NCBI GenBank assembly: GCA_947074275.1
Contig: CAMTPA010000011.1
Coordinates: 1 to 50,683 of the forward strand
Length of the DNA: 50,683 nucleotides
Source of the DNA: an uncultured Bacteroides sp.
GTDB lineage: Bacteria > Bacteroidota > Bacteroidia > Bacteroidales > Bacteroidaceae
Direction: 5' to 3'
This document shows, piece after piece, positions 27,237-36,527 of this stretch (the first letter of the stretch is position 1; each line of letters begins with the position of its first letter). The notes beneath the pieces were generated by a model that was given only the letters and a program-made list of their open reading frames with translations, had not been told where the DNA came from and did not search any database. The position numbers and the translations under genes were made by a program.

Positions 27237-30200
27237 ATGATGAAGGCAAAAGTGTATCCCACGTTGATAGTACTCCTGCTGCTCTGTTTGTTGCCTGTGG
27301 CGTGTTCTACACGTACCCCCGGCGATGAAGAGACTACCACTTGTTATGCCCAAGTGTCGCCACTTACCCGCTATGCCAACGTCACGGATATGTGCGAAGA
27401 TCATTTGGGCTATCTGTGGATAAGCACGCTGGGCAACGGTTTGTTTCGGTATGATGGAGCAAACTATGTGCAATATATGCCTTCGGATGCACCCGGGAGT
27501 ATTCATTCCTCTACGGTGAACACGCTTTGCACAGACTCGCAAGGCGACTTGTGGATAGGCACGCAAAGGGGCATCAACAAGTATGTAGCCCAAAGCAACA
27601 GTTTTGAAAACTATCCCATAGACGAGAACTGGAACTACATTGTGAAGCTGTTCGAGGATGCTTCGCAACGGCTGTTTGCCACCACTCGCCGAGGATTGTT
27701 CTTGTTCAACTCTGCCGCAGGGGTATTTCATAAAGTCATCTCTTTCGAGAACACCAACACGCCAAACATCTTTGTAGCTCCCGACGGCACGCTTTGGCTC
27801 ACCAATGACTACTCCATCGACCACTACGACACTAATTTCTCTTTCATCAAAAGTTATCCATCGGACGTGCCACTGATACAAACGGCTTTCGATGGGCGCA
27901 GCAACATTTACATCGCTTCGCACAGCAAGCTCACGATGTTCGACATCGACCAAAAGCGATTTGTGCCCCTGCCGCACAAGGTGGCCGATATAGACACGTC
28001 GCAACTTTCGCTCTTATCGAGCTTGGGCAACGGAGAGATAGCCATCGTCACTCACAATCGCCACTTCTACTACAATGCGGCTACCGATAGTCTGGCTACC
28101 GAACAAAATTATGAGTTTCCTTACGAGTTTATCGACAAGCCCACAGGCGCGAAGTTTGTGTTCAAAGACAGCAACCATAACATTTGGATGGGCACCAACT
28201 CGAAGGGGATTCTCAAACTGTCGCCCAACAGACGTGAGGGAAACCCTTACTACATCTTGACCGAATACCTCGACGGGAAAAACACCAAAGACCTCACCAC
28301 CGACGGGCGTTTTATCTACGTGGTCACCGATGAGCACAACTTGGTGCTTTATCACATCGGCAAGAAAACCATCGAAACCATTCACTTAGGCTCTCTTATC
28401 GGATTGCCCATAGGCGATAACAAACTGTGCAACATTCACTGGGACGACTGCGGCAAACGGTTGCTCATCTCGGTAGACAACAACGTGTACGATTATCGAG
28501 TGTCCGACGAGGGGAAGCTGGAGCACCAACGCACCTACACGGGCAACTTCATATCGAGCTATATGTATGCCACCGCCGATTTGCAGGGAGGCATTTGGGC
28601 AGGTGGAATGAACTCGGTGTTGCAACATACGCCTGCCACTACGCCCGATGAAGCGGTGGTGGCTTTTGCCGATTTTGAAACTAACCCTGGCACCACACAA
28701 GTACACGTGTCGGACATAACAACCTTGCGCAGTGGCGAAGTGGTGGTGGCCTACACCGATATAGGCATTGTCATCATCGACCCACAGGTCAAGACGTATA
28801 AGCACGTGAAGCTTTCGGACAAATACAAGCAAATGTACATTCAGTCGGTGTGCGAAGACGATGAGGGCAACCTGTGGATAGGCGCATCGGACATAGGCTT
28901 GTTCCGATACAACCGACACAGCAACGAAGTGGTACACTTTGGGCAGTTTGAAGGCAAATATGTGGGCAGCATCGTGAAGGACGAGGACAACAGGATACTG
29001 ATGATTGTAGAGTCGACCCTCTTTGGTTACGACCCCACCACCGAAAGCTTTGTGCCGCTATGGGCAAACGTCAACGAAAACTGTGGCTACGGTGGACAAA
29101 TCTGCCTGCTGCCCCACAACAAGGGAATCATCGAGATAAACCGTAGGTTCAGACTTATCGACTTCGCCTTGATGGGCGATGAGGCCGCTGCGCCCCAGTT
29201 TGGCATCGTCGTGGCCGACAATAACTCGAACGTGATTGCGATAAAGGAGTGGGATGATATAAAAGATAAGAAAGCCGCCATCTCGCTCCCCACACATCAA
29301 AACAACCTCAACCTCTACCTCGCTGCCATCGACTACAACGACAATAGCTTCCGCAACTATCAGTATCGTATGGATGGAATTGCTACCGAGTGGAAAGATT
29401 TGTTTGGCACGCACATACCGCTCTACAATCTGCCCTATGGCACGCACACGCTCTACCTGCGCGCCAAGTCGCCCGAGGGGAAGAACGTAGCCCAAGCCGT
29501 GAGTCTGGCTATCGGCATTCGTCCTCCGTGGTATCTGCACCCACTCGCCAAAATGGTGTATGTAGTCGCCTTGCTTGCTGTGCTGCTCATCATACTCAAT
29601 CTTATCAGGCTGAAAAACAAGAAAAAGATAGAGGCCGAAATAGCCAATCGGGAGAAGTTGATGCAAGAGAAGCAGAACAAGAGCAACCTCGACTTCTTTG
29701 CCAACATATCCCACGAGTTTCGCACTCCGCTCACCATCATATCGGGGGCGGCAGGCACAATGTGCCGTGACGAATCGCTATCGCCCCAACAGAGCTACTT
29801 GCCCTCCATCGTGCAGCGCAATGCCGACCGTATGCTGAAAATGGTGGGGCAGCTGATGGACTTCAACAAACTGGATTACAACAAACTATCGCTCAGCGTG
29901 GTTTGCACCGAGATAAACCAACTGCTGACCGACATTGTGGAGATATTCTATGTGGGAGCCAAAGAGAAGGGGATAAGAATGACGATACACCCGTGCCAAG
30001 AGCCTACCGATGTGTGGGTGGATATGGATAAGTTTGAGAAGGTGGTCTACAACGTGCTATCCAATGCGCTCAAGTTTACCCCACCCGGTGGGGAGATAGC
30101 GGTGTGTGCGGAGGTGCAAACCGATGAAGAGGTGGCACGCAGATTTGGCAAGAGTGCTGTTGCTACGGGAGGCTACGTCGCAATAACCATTTCGGACACG

Positions 30201-31286
30201 GGCATCGGCATACCCCAAGAAAAACTGGAAGTGGTGTTCGAGCGATTTGCGCAGGTCAACCCCAACAGCAAGATAGGGGGCACGGGCATCGGGCTTTATT
30301 TCACCAAATCGCTGGTGGAGGCACACCGTGGGTTTATCAAAGCCGAAAACCGAGGCGACGGCAATGGTACTTGTTTTGTCATAGCCCTGCCAATGGAGGC
30401 CACCGCCTACACCGAGCAAGAGCGAGCCGCCAACTTGGAACGTGCAACCACCTTGCCGCACGCACCCTCTACCCACGTGCTGCCAGCAGAGGGCGGTGAC
30501 GAAACAAACCCAAGCCACAACACCCTTGCCACCGTGCTGATAATAGACGATGATTATGAAATAATCAACTACCTGAGATACATCCTTTCGCAACGATACA
30601 GAGTGGTGTCGAGCCTCGAAGCCACCACCGGCTACCAACTGATAGAGAGCGAGCACCCCGACGTGATTATCTCGGACATTATGATGAACGGGATGGACGG
30701 GATAGAGCTGTGCCAACAAGTGAAAGAGAACATCGCCACGTGTCACATCCCTTTTATCCTGCTCACGGCCAAAGCTACCATAAGCGACCAAATAGAGGGA
30801 CTGAACACGGGAGCCGACGCTTACATTGTGAAACCCTTCGACCCCGACTACCTTTTTGCGGCGATAGGGTCGTTGCTGCAAAACCGCGAACACGTGAGAC
30901 AGCAGTTTGGCAAAACCACCCAACCATCCGAAGTGAAAGAGGGCATATCGGCAAGAGACAAAGAGCTGATGGAACAGCTCTATCAATTGATGGAGGAGGA
31001 ACTGACCAACCCGGAGATAAACATTACAAAAATATCCGAACAACTTGGCATCAGCCGCACCAAGCTATACTACAAGATAAAAGGGCTGACTGGCAAAACC
31101 CCCAACGAATTTTTCAGAATCTACAAACTCAACCGCTCGGTAGACTTGCTCAAGGAAGAGAAGTATAAAATAGCTGCAATAGCCGACTTGGTTGGCTTTA
31201 GCTCGCCCTCGCACTTTGCGGCATCGTTCAAAAAGCATTTTGGGGTGCTGCCCAGTAGATATTTTGATAAAAAGCCCCTCGATTAA
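27237..31286 (+). CDS. Hybrid two-component system sensor-regulator (HTCS)
   Basis: A 1349-residue one-protein signalling system. An N-terminal signal sequence (possible lipobox PVAC, Cys23) precedes a periplasmic sensor of repeated two-component propeller blades (DMCEDHLGYLWISTLGNGLF, SQGDLWIGTQRGINKY, DEGNLWIGASDIGLF) and a Y_Y_Y domain near 690-755. A membrane helix lies near 769-790, followed by the HisKA domain with His826 (ISHEFRTP), the HATPase boxes (NVLSNALKFTPP, GTGIGLYF), a receiver with Asp1147 (IISDIMM) and a C-terminal AraC-type helix-turn-helix (about 1260-1345). Such proteins sense glycan fragments and switch on nearby glycan-use genes; the GH3 gene behind it is a probable target. 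Confidence 0.96.
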   Translation: MMKAKVYPTLIVLLLLCLLPVACSTRTPGDEETTTCYAQVSPLTRYANVTDMCEDHLGYLWISTLGNGLFRYDGANYVQYMPSDAPGSIHSSTVNTLCTDSQGDLWIGTQRGINKYVAQSNSFENYPIDENWNYIVKLFEDASQRLFATTRRGLFLFNSAAGVFHKVISFENTNTPNIFVAPDGTLWLTNDYSIDHYDTNFSFIKSYPSDVPLIQTAFDGRSNIYIASHSKLTMFDIDQKRFVPLPHKVADIDTSQLSLLSSLGNGEIAIVTHNRHFYYNAATDSLATEQNYEFPYEFIDKPTGAKFVFKDSNHNIWMGTNSKGILKLSPNRREGNPYYILTEYLDGKNTKDLTTDGRFIYVVTDEHNLVLYHIGKKTIETIHLGSLIGLPIGDNKLCNIHWDDCGKRLLISVDNNVYDYRVSDEGKLEHQRTYTGNFISSYMYATADLQGGIWAGGMNSVLQHTPATTPDEAVVAFADFETNPGTTQVHVSDITTLRSGEVVVAYTDIGIVIIDPQVKTYKHVKLSDKYKQMYIQSVCEDDEGNLWIGASDIGLFRYNRHSNEVVHFGQFEGKYVGSIVKDEDNRILMIVESTLFGYDPTTESFVPLWANVNENCGYGGQICLLPHNKGIIEINRRFRLIDFALMGDEAAAPQFGIVVADNNSNVIAIKEWDDIKDKKAAISLPTHQNNLNLYLAAIDYNDNSFRNYQYRMDGIATEWKDLFGTHIPLYNLPYGTHTLYLRAKSPEGKNVAQAVSLAIGIRPPWYLHPLAKMVYVVALLAVLLIILNLIRLKNKKKIEAEIANREKLMQEKQNKSNLDFFANISHEFRTPLTIISGAAGTMCRDESLSPQQSYLPSIVQRNADRMLKMVGQLMDFNKLDYNKLSLSVVCTEINQLLTDIVEIFYVGAKEKGIRMTIHPCQEPTDVWVDMDKFEKVVYNVLSNALKFTPPGGEIAVCAEVQTDEEVARRFGKSAVATGGYVAITISDTGIGIPQEKLEVVFERFAQVNPNSKIGGTGIGLYFTKSLVEAHRGFIKAENRGDGNGTCFVIALPMEATAYTEQERAANLERATTLPHAPSTHVLPAEGGDETNPSHNTLATVLIIDDDYEIINYLRYILSQRYRVVSSLEATTGYQLIESEHPDVIISDIMMNGMDGIELCQQVKENIATCHIPFILLTAKATISDQIEGLNTGADAYIVKPFDPDYLFAAIGSLLQNREHVRQQFGKTTQPSEVKEGISARDKELMEQLYQLMEEELTNPEINITKISEQLGISRTKLYYKIKGLTGKTPNEFFRIYKLNRSVDLLKEEKYKIAAIADLVGFSSPSHFAASFKKHFGVLPSRYFDKKPLD

Positions 31287-31340
31287 CATTCTATACCCCA
31301 CTTTTGAACAGAGGTGTTGTTCTTTTGAACGAATCTGATA

Positions 31341-31369
31341 TTGATTTTCTGCGCAAGTGAGTTACTTTG
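31341..31369 (+). promoter_or_regulatory. Probable promoter of the GH3 gene
   Basis: TTG (31341-31343), 18-nt spacer and TTACTTTG (31362-31369) resemble the consensus. The transcript would start near 31376 and carry palindromic element B in a leader of about 145 nt. Confidence 0.45.
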
Positions 31370-31399
31370 CGAAGTGCCACCATCGTAGCATAGCGTAGC

Positions 31400-31473
31400 C
31401 CGTTTGGTAGGTAGGCCTTGCCAGCACGGTGGGTAGGCCTTGCCAGGTCGGTAGATATAGCTACCTACCAATC
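31400..31473. repeat. Palindromic intergenic element, copy B
   Basis: Begins CGTTTGGTAGGTAGGCC and ends CTACCTACCAA, so the ends are inverse copies. Two GGTAGGCCTTGCCAG units lie inside. The right half from GGCCTTGCCAGG to CTACCTACCAA is identical to copy C over about 36 nt. It lies in the predicted leader of the GH3 gene. Confidence 0.85.
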
Positions 31474-31521
31474 GATGAAGGCGAATCTAATATCTGTAAC
31501 ATAATAACACCTGAAAAGAAG

Positions 31522-33786
31522 ATGAAAGTATTCAACATTTGCAACGCCATCTTGAGTATGGCATTCGGAATTGTCGGCTTGGGTTGCCAACCAGCAACAG
31601 CGCAACAGCAACTCACCAAAAACGACAAAAAAATCAATGAGATTATCGCAGGGATGACCCTCGAAGAGAAAGTAGAGATGCTACACGCAAAAACCATTAT
31701 GTCGTCCGAAGGCATTCCACGCTTGGGCATTCAAGAGATGAGATACACCGACGGGCCTTTTGGCATACGCGAAGAGATTGGCGAGGGATTCCGCCCATTG
31801 GCGTGGACTACCGACTCTGCCACCTACTTCCCCACGGGGTCGGCACTTGCTGCCACGTGGTCGCCGCTGCTGGCCTACCAGTATGGCAAAGCGATGGGCA
31901 CCGAGGCGCGTCGCCGTGGCAAAGATGTGATTCTGGGCCCTGCAATGAACATACAACGCTTGCCCGTGGGCGGACGCACCTACGAGTATCTAAGCGAAGA
32001 CCCACACCTGAACGCACTGCTTGCGGTGGACTACACCAAAGGAACACAAGATGCAGGAACCGCCGTTTGTCTGAAACACTATGCGCTCAACAACCAAGAG
32101 ACAAACCGTGGCACGGTGGATGTGATAATAGCCGAACGTCCCATGCGCGAAATCTACCTGAAAGCCTTTGAGGCTGCCGTGAAAGAGGGAGGGGCGATGA
32201 GCGTGATGCCAGCCTACAACAAAGTGAATGGCTACTACGGATCGGAAAACGACTACCTGAACAACGTCATCTTGCGTGGCGAGTGGGGCTTCAACGGCTT
32301 CACCGTGTCGGACTGGGGAGGCACACACAGCACCATCGGAGCGGCTCTGGGCGGATTGGATGTGGAGATGCCCGGAACAGACTACTTGGGAAAGGGCTTG
32401 ATTGAAGCCGTGAAAAACGGTGAGATAGCCGAAGAACTGGTAGACAGCAAGGTAAGAAACATCTTGCGTGTGCGCTTCGCCATAGATGCCATGCCCATGA
32501 GCGAGGTGAACAAAGCCAACCCATCGATGCCCGAACAACAACAAACCGCCTACGATGTGGCTGCAAAATCGGTGGTGCTGCTGAAAAACAACGGCTCGAT
32601 ACTACCAATAGACACCAACAAAACTCGGAAGATTGCGGTGATAGGGCTGAATGCCGAACTGACCACTGCCAATGGCGGAATGGGCGCAGGGGTGAAGACA
32701 CCTTATGAGGTGACACCGCTGCAAGGGCTGAAAAACCGAGCAAACAGCAACATGGAGATAGCCTATGCACCTGCCTACAAGAACTTTAAAGGAATGTTTG
32801 CCAGTTGGGGAGGATACGACCCCGCTATGCTGGCGCAAACCATAGACGAACCCATCCACCCCGAAATGCTTGCCGAGGCCATTGAAATAGCCAAAGATGC
32901 CGACGTGGTGTTGTTTTTTGCCGGCACCAACAAGTCAATCGAAACAGAGGGAAGCGACCGCACAGACATCACGCTACCAGTGTCGCAAGATGCCATTGTG
33001 GAGGCTTTGGCTGCTGTCAACCCCAACATCGTCACAGTTATCGTGTCGGGCGGCCCGGTAGATTTGAGAGAGGTGAACAAGTACTCACCAGCCATCGTGC
33101 AAGCTTGGTGGAATGGTTTGGAAGGCGGAAACGCTTTGGCCGACATCCTATATGGCAAGATAACCCCTTCGGGAAAACTACCCTTCACGTTGCCTTTGAA
33201 ACTCGAAGATTCGCCTGCTTATGCGATGGGCAACTTTCCACAGGCGGAGGATGTGCAAGGCGACATATTCGGCACACAATACCGCTTGGACATAGAGGGG
33301 CAGGCCGATATGAAGGAGACGAAAAAAGGGCCAGAGTCGCACTACACCGAAGGTTCGCTGGTAGGCTACCGTTGGTTCGACACCAAAGGAGTGCCCGTGA
33401 TGTATCCTTTTGGTCACGGATTGTCGTACGTGCCATTTCAGTATAGCAACTTGGCAACCAACAAGCAGAAATACGCCGAGAATGAAGTTATCGAAATCAG
33501 TTTCGACCTGACCAACGCTGGCAGCAGAGAGGCCGACGAAGTGGCGCAGCTCTACGTGCATCGCCTCAACCCCAGCGTGGAGTGGCCCTACAAAGAGTTG
33601 AAAGCTTTTGATAGAGTGACGCTAAAAGGCGGCGAAACAAAAAAAATAACATTGAAAGTGCCCGTGAAAGATTTGTGCTACTGGGACGAGGCTACCAAAC
33701 AGTGGACACTCGACAAAGGCAACATCCTATTATTGCTGGGTAGTTCTTCATCGGACATCAGACTACAAACTGAGATGGAAATTTAA
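31522..33786 (+). CDS. Glycoside hydrolase family 3 (beta-glucosidase-like)
   Basis: A 754-residue secreted GH3 enzyme. The signal peptide (MKVFNICNAILSMAFGIVG) is followed by the TIM-like domain (MTLEEKVEMLHA, YTDGPFGIR, ALNNQETNRG) with nucleophile Asp264 in FTVSDWGG. Next come the alpha/beta sandwich domain (VVLLKNNGSILPI) and a C-terminal fibronectin III-like domain (TNAGSREADEVAQLYV). It likely releases terminal beta-linked glucose or related sugars from oligosaccharides; the exact linkage cannot be told. The frame runs back to 31429 through the palindrome, but 31522 gives the signal peptide. Probably controlled by the hybrid regulator upstream. Confidence 0.95.
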   Translation: MKVFNICNAILSMAFGIVGLGCQPATAQQQLTKNDKKINEIIAGMTLEEKVEMLHAKTIMSSEGIPRLGIQEMRYTDGPFGIREEIGEGFRPLAWTTDSATYFPTGSALAATWSPLLAYQYGKAMGTEARRRGKDVILGPAMNIQRLPVGGRTYEYLSEDPHLNALLAVDYTKGTQDAGTAVCLKHYALNNQETNRGTVDVIIAERPMREIYLKAFEAAVKEGGAMSVMPAYNKVNGYYGSENDYLNNVILRGEWGFNGFTVSDWGGTHSTIGAALGGLDVEMPGTDYLGKGLIEAVKNGEIAEELVDSKVRNILRVRFAIDAMPMSEVNKANPSMPEQQQTAYDVAAKSVVLLKNNGSILPIDTNKTRKIAVIGLNAELTTANGGMGAGVKTPYEVTPLQGLKNRANSNMEIAYAPAYKNFKGMFASWGGYDPAMLAQTIDEPIHPEMLAEAIEIAKDADVVLFFAGTNKSIETEGSDRTDITLPVSQDAIVEALAAVNPNIVTVIVSGGPVDLREVNKYSPAIVQAWWNGLEGGNALADILYGKITPSGKLPFTLPLKLEDSPAYAMGNFPQAEDVQGDIFGTQYRLDIEGQADMKETKKGPESHYTEGSLVGYRWFDTKGVPVMYPFGHGLSYVPFQYSNLATNKQKYAENEVIEISFDLTNAGSREADEVAQLYVHRLNPSVEWPYKELKAFDRVTLKGGETKKITLKVPVKDLCYWDEATKQWTLDKGNILLLLGSSSSDIRLQTEMEI

Positions 33787-33815
33787 GCCACAGCTATCAT
33801 TCATCAAATAATCCT

Positions 33816-33823
33816 TATATTTG
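33816..33823 (+). promoter_or_regulatory. -7 element before the DUF418 gene
   Basis: TATATTTG lies 14 nt before the ATG at 33837. The -33 element is not evident. Confidence 0.4.
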
Positions 33824-33836
33824 CATTTGTACAAAT

Positions 33837-35018
33837 ATGAACCAACTTAATAATATGACAAACTCACCCACACCCATTGTCAAAGAGCGATTGGAAGTAG
33901 TAGACGCACTCCGCGGATTTGCAGTTTTCGCCATCTTGCTTGTGCACTGTATGGAGCACTTTATGTATTTTGTCTATCCCACCAACCAACCCGAATGGAT
34001 CACCTTGCTCGACAAGGGTGTGCACGAGGTTATATTCACACTGTTTGCAGGCAAGTCGTATGCGATATTCGCCACGCTGTTTGGGCTGACTTTCTTCATA
34101 CAAAGTCATAACCAACAGAAAAAAGGCAAAGACTTCGGCTATCGCTTCTTATGGCGATTGGTGTTGCTGGTGGTTTTTGCCCAGATTAATGCGTTGGTGT
34201 TTCCGGGTGGCGATGTGCTGATGCTATTCGTGGTAATGGGCACACTGCTCTTCATCACTCGGCGTTGGAGCAACAAGGCGGTGTTTATCACCGCCATCAT
34301 ACTGCTGCTGCAACCCTACGAGTGGATTCAGCAGATAATAGGCACACCACTCTATCCACAGATTAATGGCGCGTATTACGGACAAGTGGGCGAGGCCACA
34401 CAGCACGGCACTTTAGGTGAGTTCTTCCTCACCAACTTGTGGACGGGACAGAAGGCTTCGCTGTGGTGGGCTTTCGAGAACGGACGCTTGTGGCAGACGG
34501 GTGGCTTGTTTTTGATGGGTATGCTGGCAGGACGCACATCGCTCTTCAAACAAACCGACGGCAACAACCGCTTTTGGCGCAATGCCCTCATCGTAAGCGC
34601 GGTGTTGTTTGCCCCACTCTTCAAGTTATCGCAAATGATGTCTGGGAGCTATGCAGGAGTGGCACTGGATATGTGGCAAAAATTTGCATTCACCGTAGTG
34701 CTTATCGCTTCGTTCGTGCAACTGTATTGGAGCGTGAAACCCTTTGAGCGCACCTGCAAGCCACTGCTCAGCTACGGACGAATGAGTTTGACCAACTACC
34801 TGTCGCAATCGTACATCGGCGCGCTCATCTTTATGCCTTTCGGACTCAACTTAGCCCCTGTGCTGGGCAATACATTGAGCTTGTTTGTAGGCCTCGCCAT
34901 GTTTGTGCTGCAAGTGTGGTTTAGCAATTGGTGGCTACGCTCGCACCGCATCGGCCCACTCGAAGGCATTTGGCACAAATGGACGTGGATGGGTGTGGCT
35001 AAGTATCAAAAGAAATAA
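33837..35018 (+). CDS. DUF418-family membrane protein
   Basis: A 393-residue polytopic membrane protein. It opens with the family signature KERLEVVDALRGFAVFAILLVH, common to DUF418 and acyltransferase-3-like proteins. About nine or ten hydrophobic segments follow. The C-terminal part carries the DUF418 block FERTCKPLLSYGRMSLTNYL, then SYIGALIF and the end block LRSHRIGPLEGIWHKWTW. The role of DUF418 proteins is not established; a transport or acyl-transfer function has been guessed from the fold. The VOC protein gene follows after 14 nt. Confidence 0.9.
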   Translation: MNQLNNMTNSPTPIVKERLEVVDALRGFAVFAILLVHCMEHFMYFVYPTNQPEWITLLDKGVHEVIFTLFAGKSYAIFATLFGLTFFIQSHNQQKKGKDFGYRFLWRLVLLVVFAQINALVFPGGDVLMLFVVMGTLLFITRRWSNKAVFITAIILLLQPYEWIQQIIGTPLYPQINGAYYGQVGEATQHGTLGEFFLTNLWTGQKASLWWAFENGRLWQTGGLFLMGMLAGRTSLFKQTDGNNRFWRNALIVSAVLFAPLFKLSQMMSGSYAGVALDMWQKFAFTVVLIASFVQLYWSVKPFERTCKPLLSYGRMSLTNYLSQSYIGALIFMPFGLNLAPVLGNTLSLFVGLAMFVLQVWFSNWWLRSHRIGPLEGIWHKWTWMGVAKYQKK

Positions 35019-35032
35019 AACCCCAAACAACA

Positions 35033-35419
35033 ATGAAAATAGACCACATCGCCATTTGGGCAAACAACATAGAAGAGCTTAGGCACTTTTATATGAATTA
35101 CTTCGGTATGACTTGCAACGACAAGTACTATAACCCGAAGAAAGATTTCACCTCCTACTTCTTATCGCTGGACGAAGGAGAAACAAGGATAGAGCTGATG
35201 CACAATCCGATCATCGAGCGCAGAGAAGTGAGAGAGATGCTGCAAGGGCTGACCCACCTTGCCATATCGGTGGGCAGCAAAGAGAAAGTAGATGAACTGA
35301 CCGAACGTTTGCGCAACGATGGATACACCATAGCGGGCGAGCCACGCACTACTGGCGACGGCTACTATGAAAGCGTGGTGCTCGACACAGAAGGAAATCG
35401 AGTAGAGATTAGCGAGTAG
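35033..35419 (+). CDS. VOC-family (glyoxalase/bleomycin-resistance-like) protein
   Basis: A 128-residue single vicinal-oxygen-chelate domain pair. It has the paired beta-alpha-beta motifs MKIDHIAIWANNIEELRHFY and LTHLAISVGSKEKVDELTERL. Likely metal ligands are His5, the Glu in TRIELM, His in LTHLA and the Glu in NRVEIS. Such proteins include glyoxalase I and antibiotic-binding proteins; the substrate here is unknown. It is co-transcribed with the DUF418 gene, and its stop overlaps the end of the convergent GNAT gene by 11 nt. Confidence 0.9.
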   Translation: MKIDHIAIWANNIEELRHFYMNYFGMTCNDKYYNPKKDFTSYFLSLDEGETRIELMHNPIIERREVREMLQGLTHLAISVGSKEKVDELTERLRNDGYTIAGEPRTTGDGYYESVVLDTEGNRVEISE

Positions 35420-35909
35420 CGCATCGCTGAAAAGCGACGCGTGGCGTGCCGTTGCTCACATAAATCACCCCACACCGCTCGAAACCATTTCTTTCGAGTA
35501 GTTTTTGCATTATCAGGTTGTCGCTATGCGTGTCGGCACGCAAGTTGGGACAGATACTGGCACACCACGCCACTATCCTATCGGTCACACCCTTCGAGGT
35601 GCCGTTGCTGGCAAGCCGATGGATGGTGGCATATGGTTCGCTGTTGAGCCACGCGCCTTGCTCTATATACGCATAGGTAGGGTCGTCGCCACGCAGCAGG
35701 CAGAAGGTAGCCACCACATCGCCCACCTGATCGATGCACACAAAACTATGCCCTTGAGTGATTTCGCTCCTTATCAGCTCTTCTTGCGGATACCCGTTTA
35801 TCCACTGGTTGGGGTTGCCGTTTCGTTGCATAAACTCACGGGCATATTGATAGATGCTCATCACCGCCCGAAGGTCGGCAAGCGTAGTGGGTCTGATTAT
35901 CATATCCAT
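35409..35909 (-). CDS. GNAT-family N-acetyltransferase
   Basis: A 166-residue acetyltransferase of the GNAT fold. It starts with IIRPTTLADLRAVMSIY, continues with the strand SFVCIDQVGDVVATFCLL and the loop RLASNGTSKGVTDRIVAWC (in the acetyl-CoA site position, though not a perfect RxxGxG/A), then LRADTHSDNLIMQKLLERNGF, typical of the C-terminal half. The open frame reaches 35948, but the predicted promoter near 35946-35976 favours the start at 35909. Substrate unknown. Confidence 0.85.
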   Translation of the reverse strand: MDMIIRPTTLADLRAVMSIYQYAREFMQRNGNPNQWINGYPQEELIRSEITQGHSFVCIDQVGDVVATFCLLRGDDPTYAYIEQGAWLNSEPYATIHRLASNGTSKGVTDRIVAWCASICPNLRADTHSDNLIMQKLLERNGFERCGVIYVSNGTPRVAFQRCATR

Positions 35910-35945
35910 TATTGGAGTTGCTCTATGTATTTTAGTAAATCGCTG

Positions 35946-35976
35946 CAAAGTAAGCTATAAAGTGGCATTTGCACAA
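35946..35976 (-). promoter_or_regulatory. Probable promoter of the GNAT gene
   Basis: On the minus strand TTG (35974-35976), a 20-nt spacer and TTACTTTG (35946-35953), one base from the consensus. A start of transcription near 35939 leaves a 30-nt leader. Confidence 0.4.
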
Positions 35977-35999
35977 CCCTCACTCTAAGTATCCCTACA

Positions 36000-36076
36000 C
36001 CGTTTGCTGGCAAGGCCTATCTACCGCGGTAGATAGGCCTTGCCAGGTCGGTAGATATAGCTACCTACCAAATGGG
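36000..36076. repeat. Palindromic intergenic element, copy C
   Basis: Contains GGCAAGGCCTATCTACCGC directly facing its inverse GCGGTAGATAGGCCTTGCC, a perfect 38-bp palindrome at 36009-36046. The B-type right half and the ends CGTTTG/CCAAATGGG are also present. It directly abuts the stop codon of the glycosyltransferase remnant. Confidence 0.88.
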
Positions 36077-36244
36077 TCAGAGCGGGCTATTGGATGCAGT
36101 CTTTGTAAACGCTGCTACATACCTGTCGCTCACCGTTTCTAAGTTTATCTCTTCGCGAATGATGCGTTCCGACTCTTTGCCCATACTCTCTATCAGTTGA
36201 GGCGAGTCGAACAACGTGCTGATGCGTTCGGCAAGATTTTCGGC
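36077..36244 (-). pseudogene. Remnant of the glycosyltransferase 3' end
   Basis: Reads ENLAERISTLFDSPQLIESM... to YVAAFTKTASNSPL and a stop, the same C-terminus as the intact glycosyltransferase at 38546-39757 up to AAFTK. Bases 36102-36244 match 38571-38713 at 140 of 143 positions. There is no start and no upstream part. The tail beyond AAFTK probably preserves the ancestral end of the gene. Confidence 0.85.
36102..36244. repeat. 143-bp direct repeat, left copy
   Basis: Same orientation as 38571-38713, three mismatches, and sharp ends on both sides. Together the copies bracket the FISUMP cassette. Confidence 0.92.
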
Positions 36245-36299
36245 TATAAACAAATTTAGTACCTGTGGAATTAAGGCATAAATAAAAATAGTAATAATG

Positions 36300-36330
36300 T
36301 TTGTGTTAATTGTAAAATATGTTACATTTG
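36300..36330 (+). promoter_or_regulatory. Consensus promoter of the FISUMP cassette
   Basis: TTTG (36300-36303), exactly 19 nt, then TACATTTG (36323-36330): a full match to the Bacteroidetes consensus. It drives the three cassette genes. Confidence 0.75.
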
Positions 36331-36383
36331 CAAATGAGGTGTTGAACGCATTTTATTGCTAACCCTTTAAAATAATAAATCGA

Positions 36384-36527
36384 ATGAGAAAAACGTCTAT
36401 CTACTCCTATCGGGGTCTCTATCCCTGTGTCTTGTTTGCTCGTGGCAAACTTTCTGTTTCTGCTTACGAAACGAATGTGTATCTCTTGAAAAATGAATGT
36501 ATAATCTGTAATTTTATTAATCAATGA
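36384..36527 (+). CDS. Possible 47-residue leader peptide
   Basis: An ATG in the context AATAAATCGAATGAGAAAAAC, much like that of the later gene at 37292 (AATAATCGAATGAAAAAAAC), opens a 47-codon frame. It ends overlapping the next start by 4 nt (ATGA). The product (MRKTSIYSYRG...) has no known motif. It may be a translated leader or the degraded start of an older gene. Confidence 0.3.
   Translation: MRKTSIYSYRGLYPCVLFARGKLSVSAYETNVYLLKNECIICNFINQ

Larger units (their letters stand above)
26977..27239 (+). pseudogene. Possible remnant of a helix-turn-helix gene
   Basis: One frame reads MLQLSVQRKVASVKQRYAI... with a single TAA at 27061-27063 and continues as KDLAKTIGVDRNSIGRWVM, which looks like a helix-turn-helix (KDLAKTIGVDRNSIGRW), and then trails off. 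It could be the ruin of a small regulator or transposase-type N-terminus at the edge of the defence island. The consensus hsdM promoter lies on the opposite strand in the same place, and the frame may be chance. Confidence 0.3.

Noticed and set aside
30057..31043. 328-residue minus-strand frame
   Set aside because: It is the antisense shadow of the hybrid two-component gene; no ribosome site, promoter or recognisable domain.
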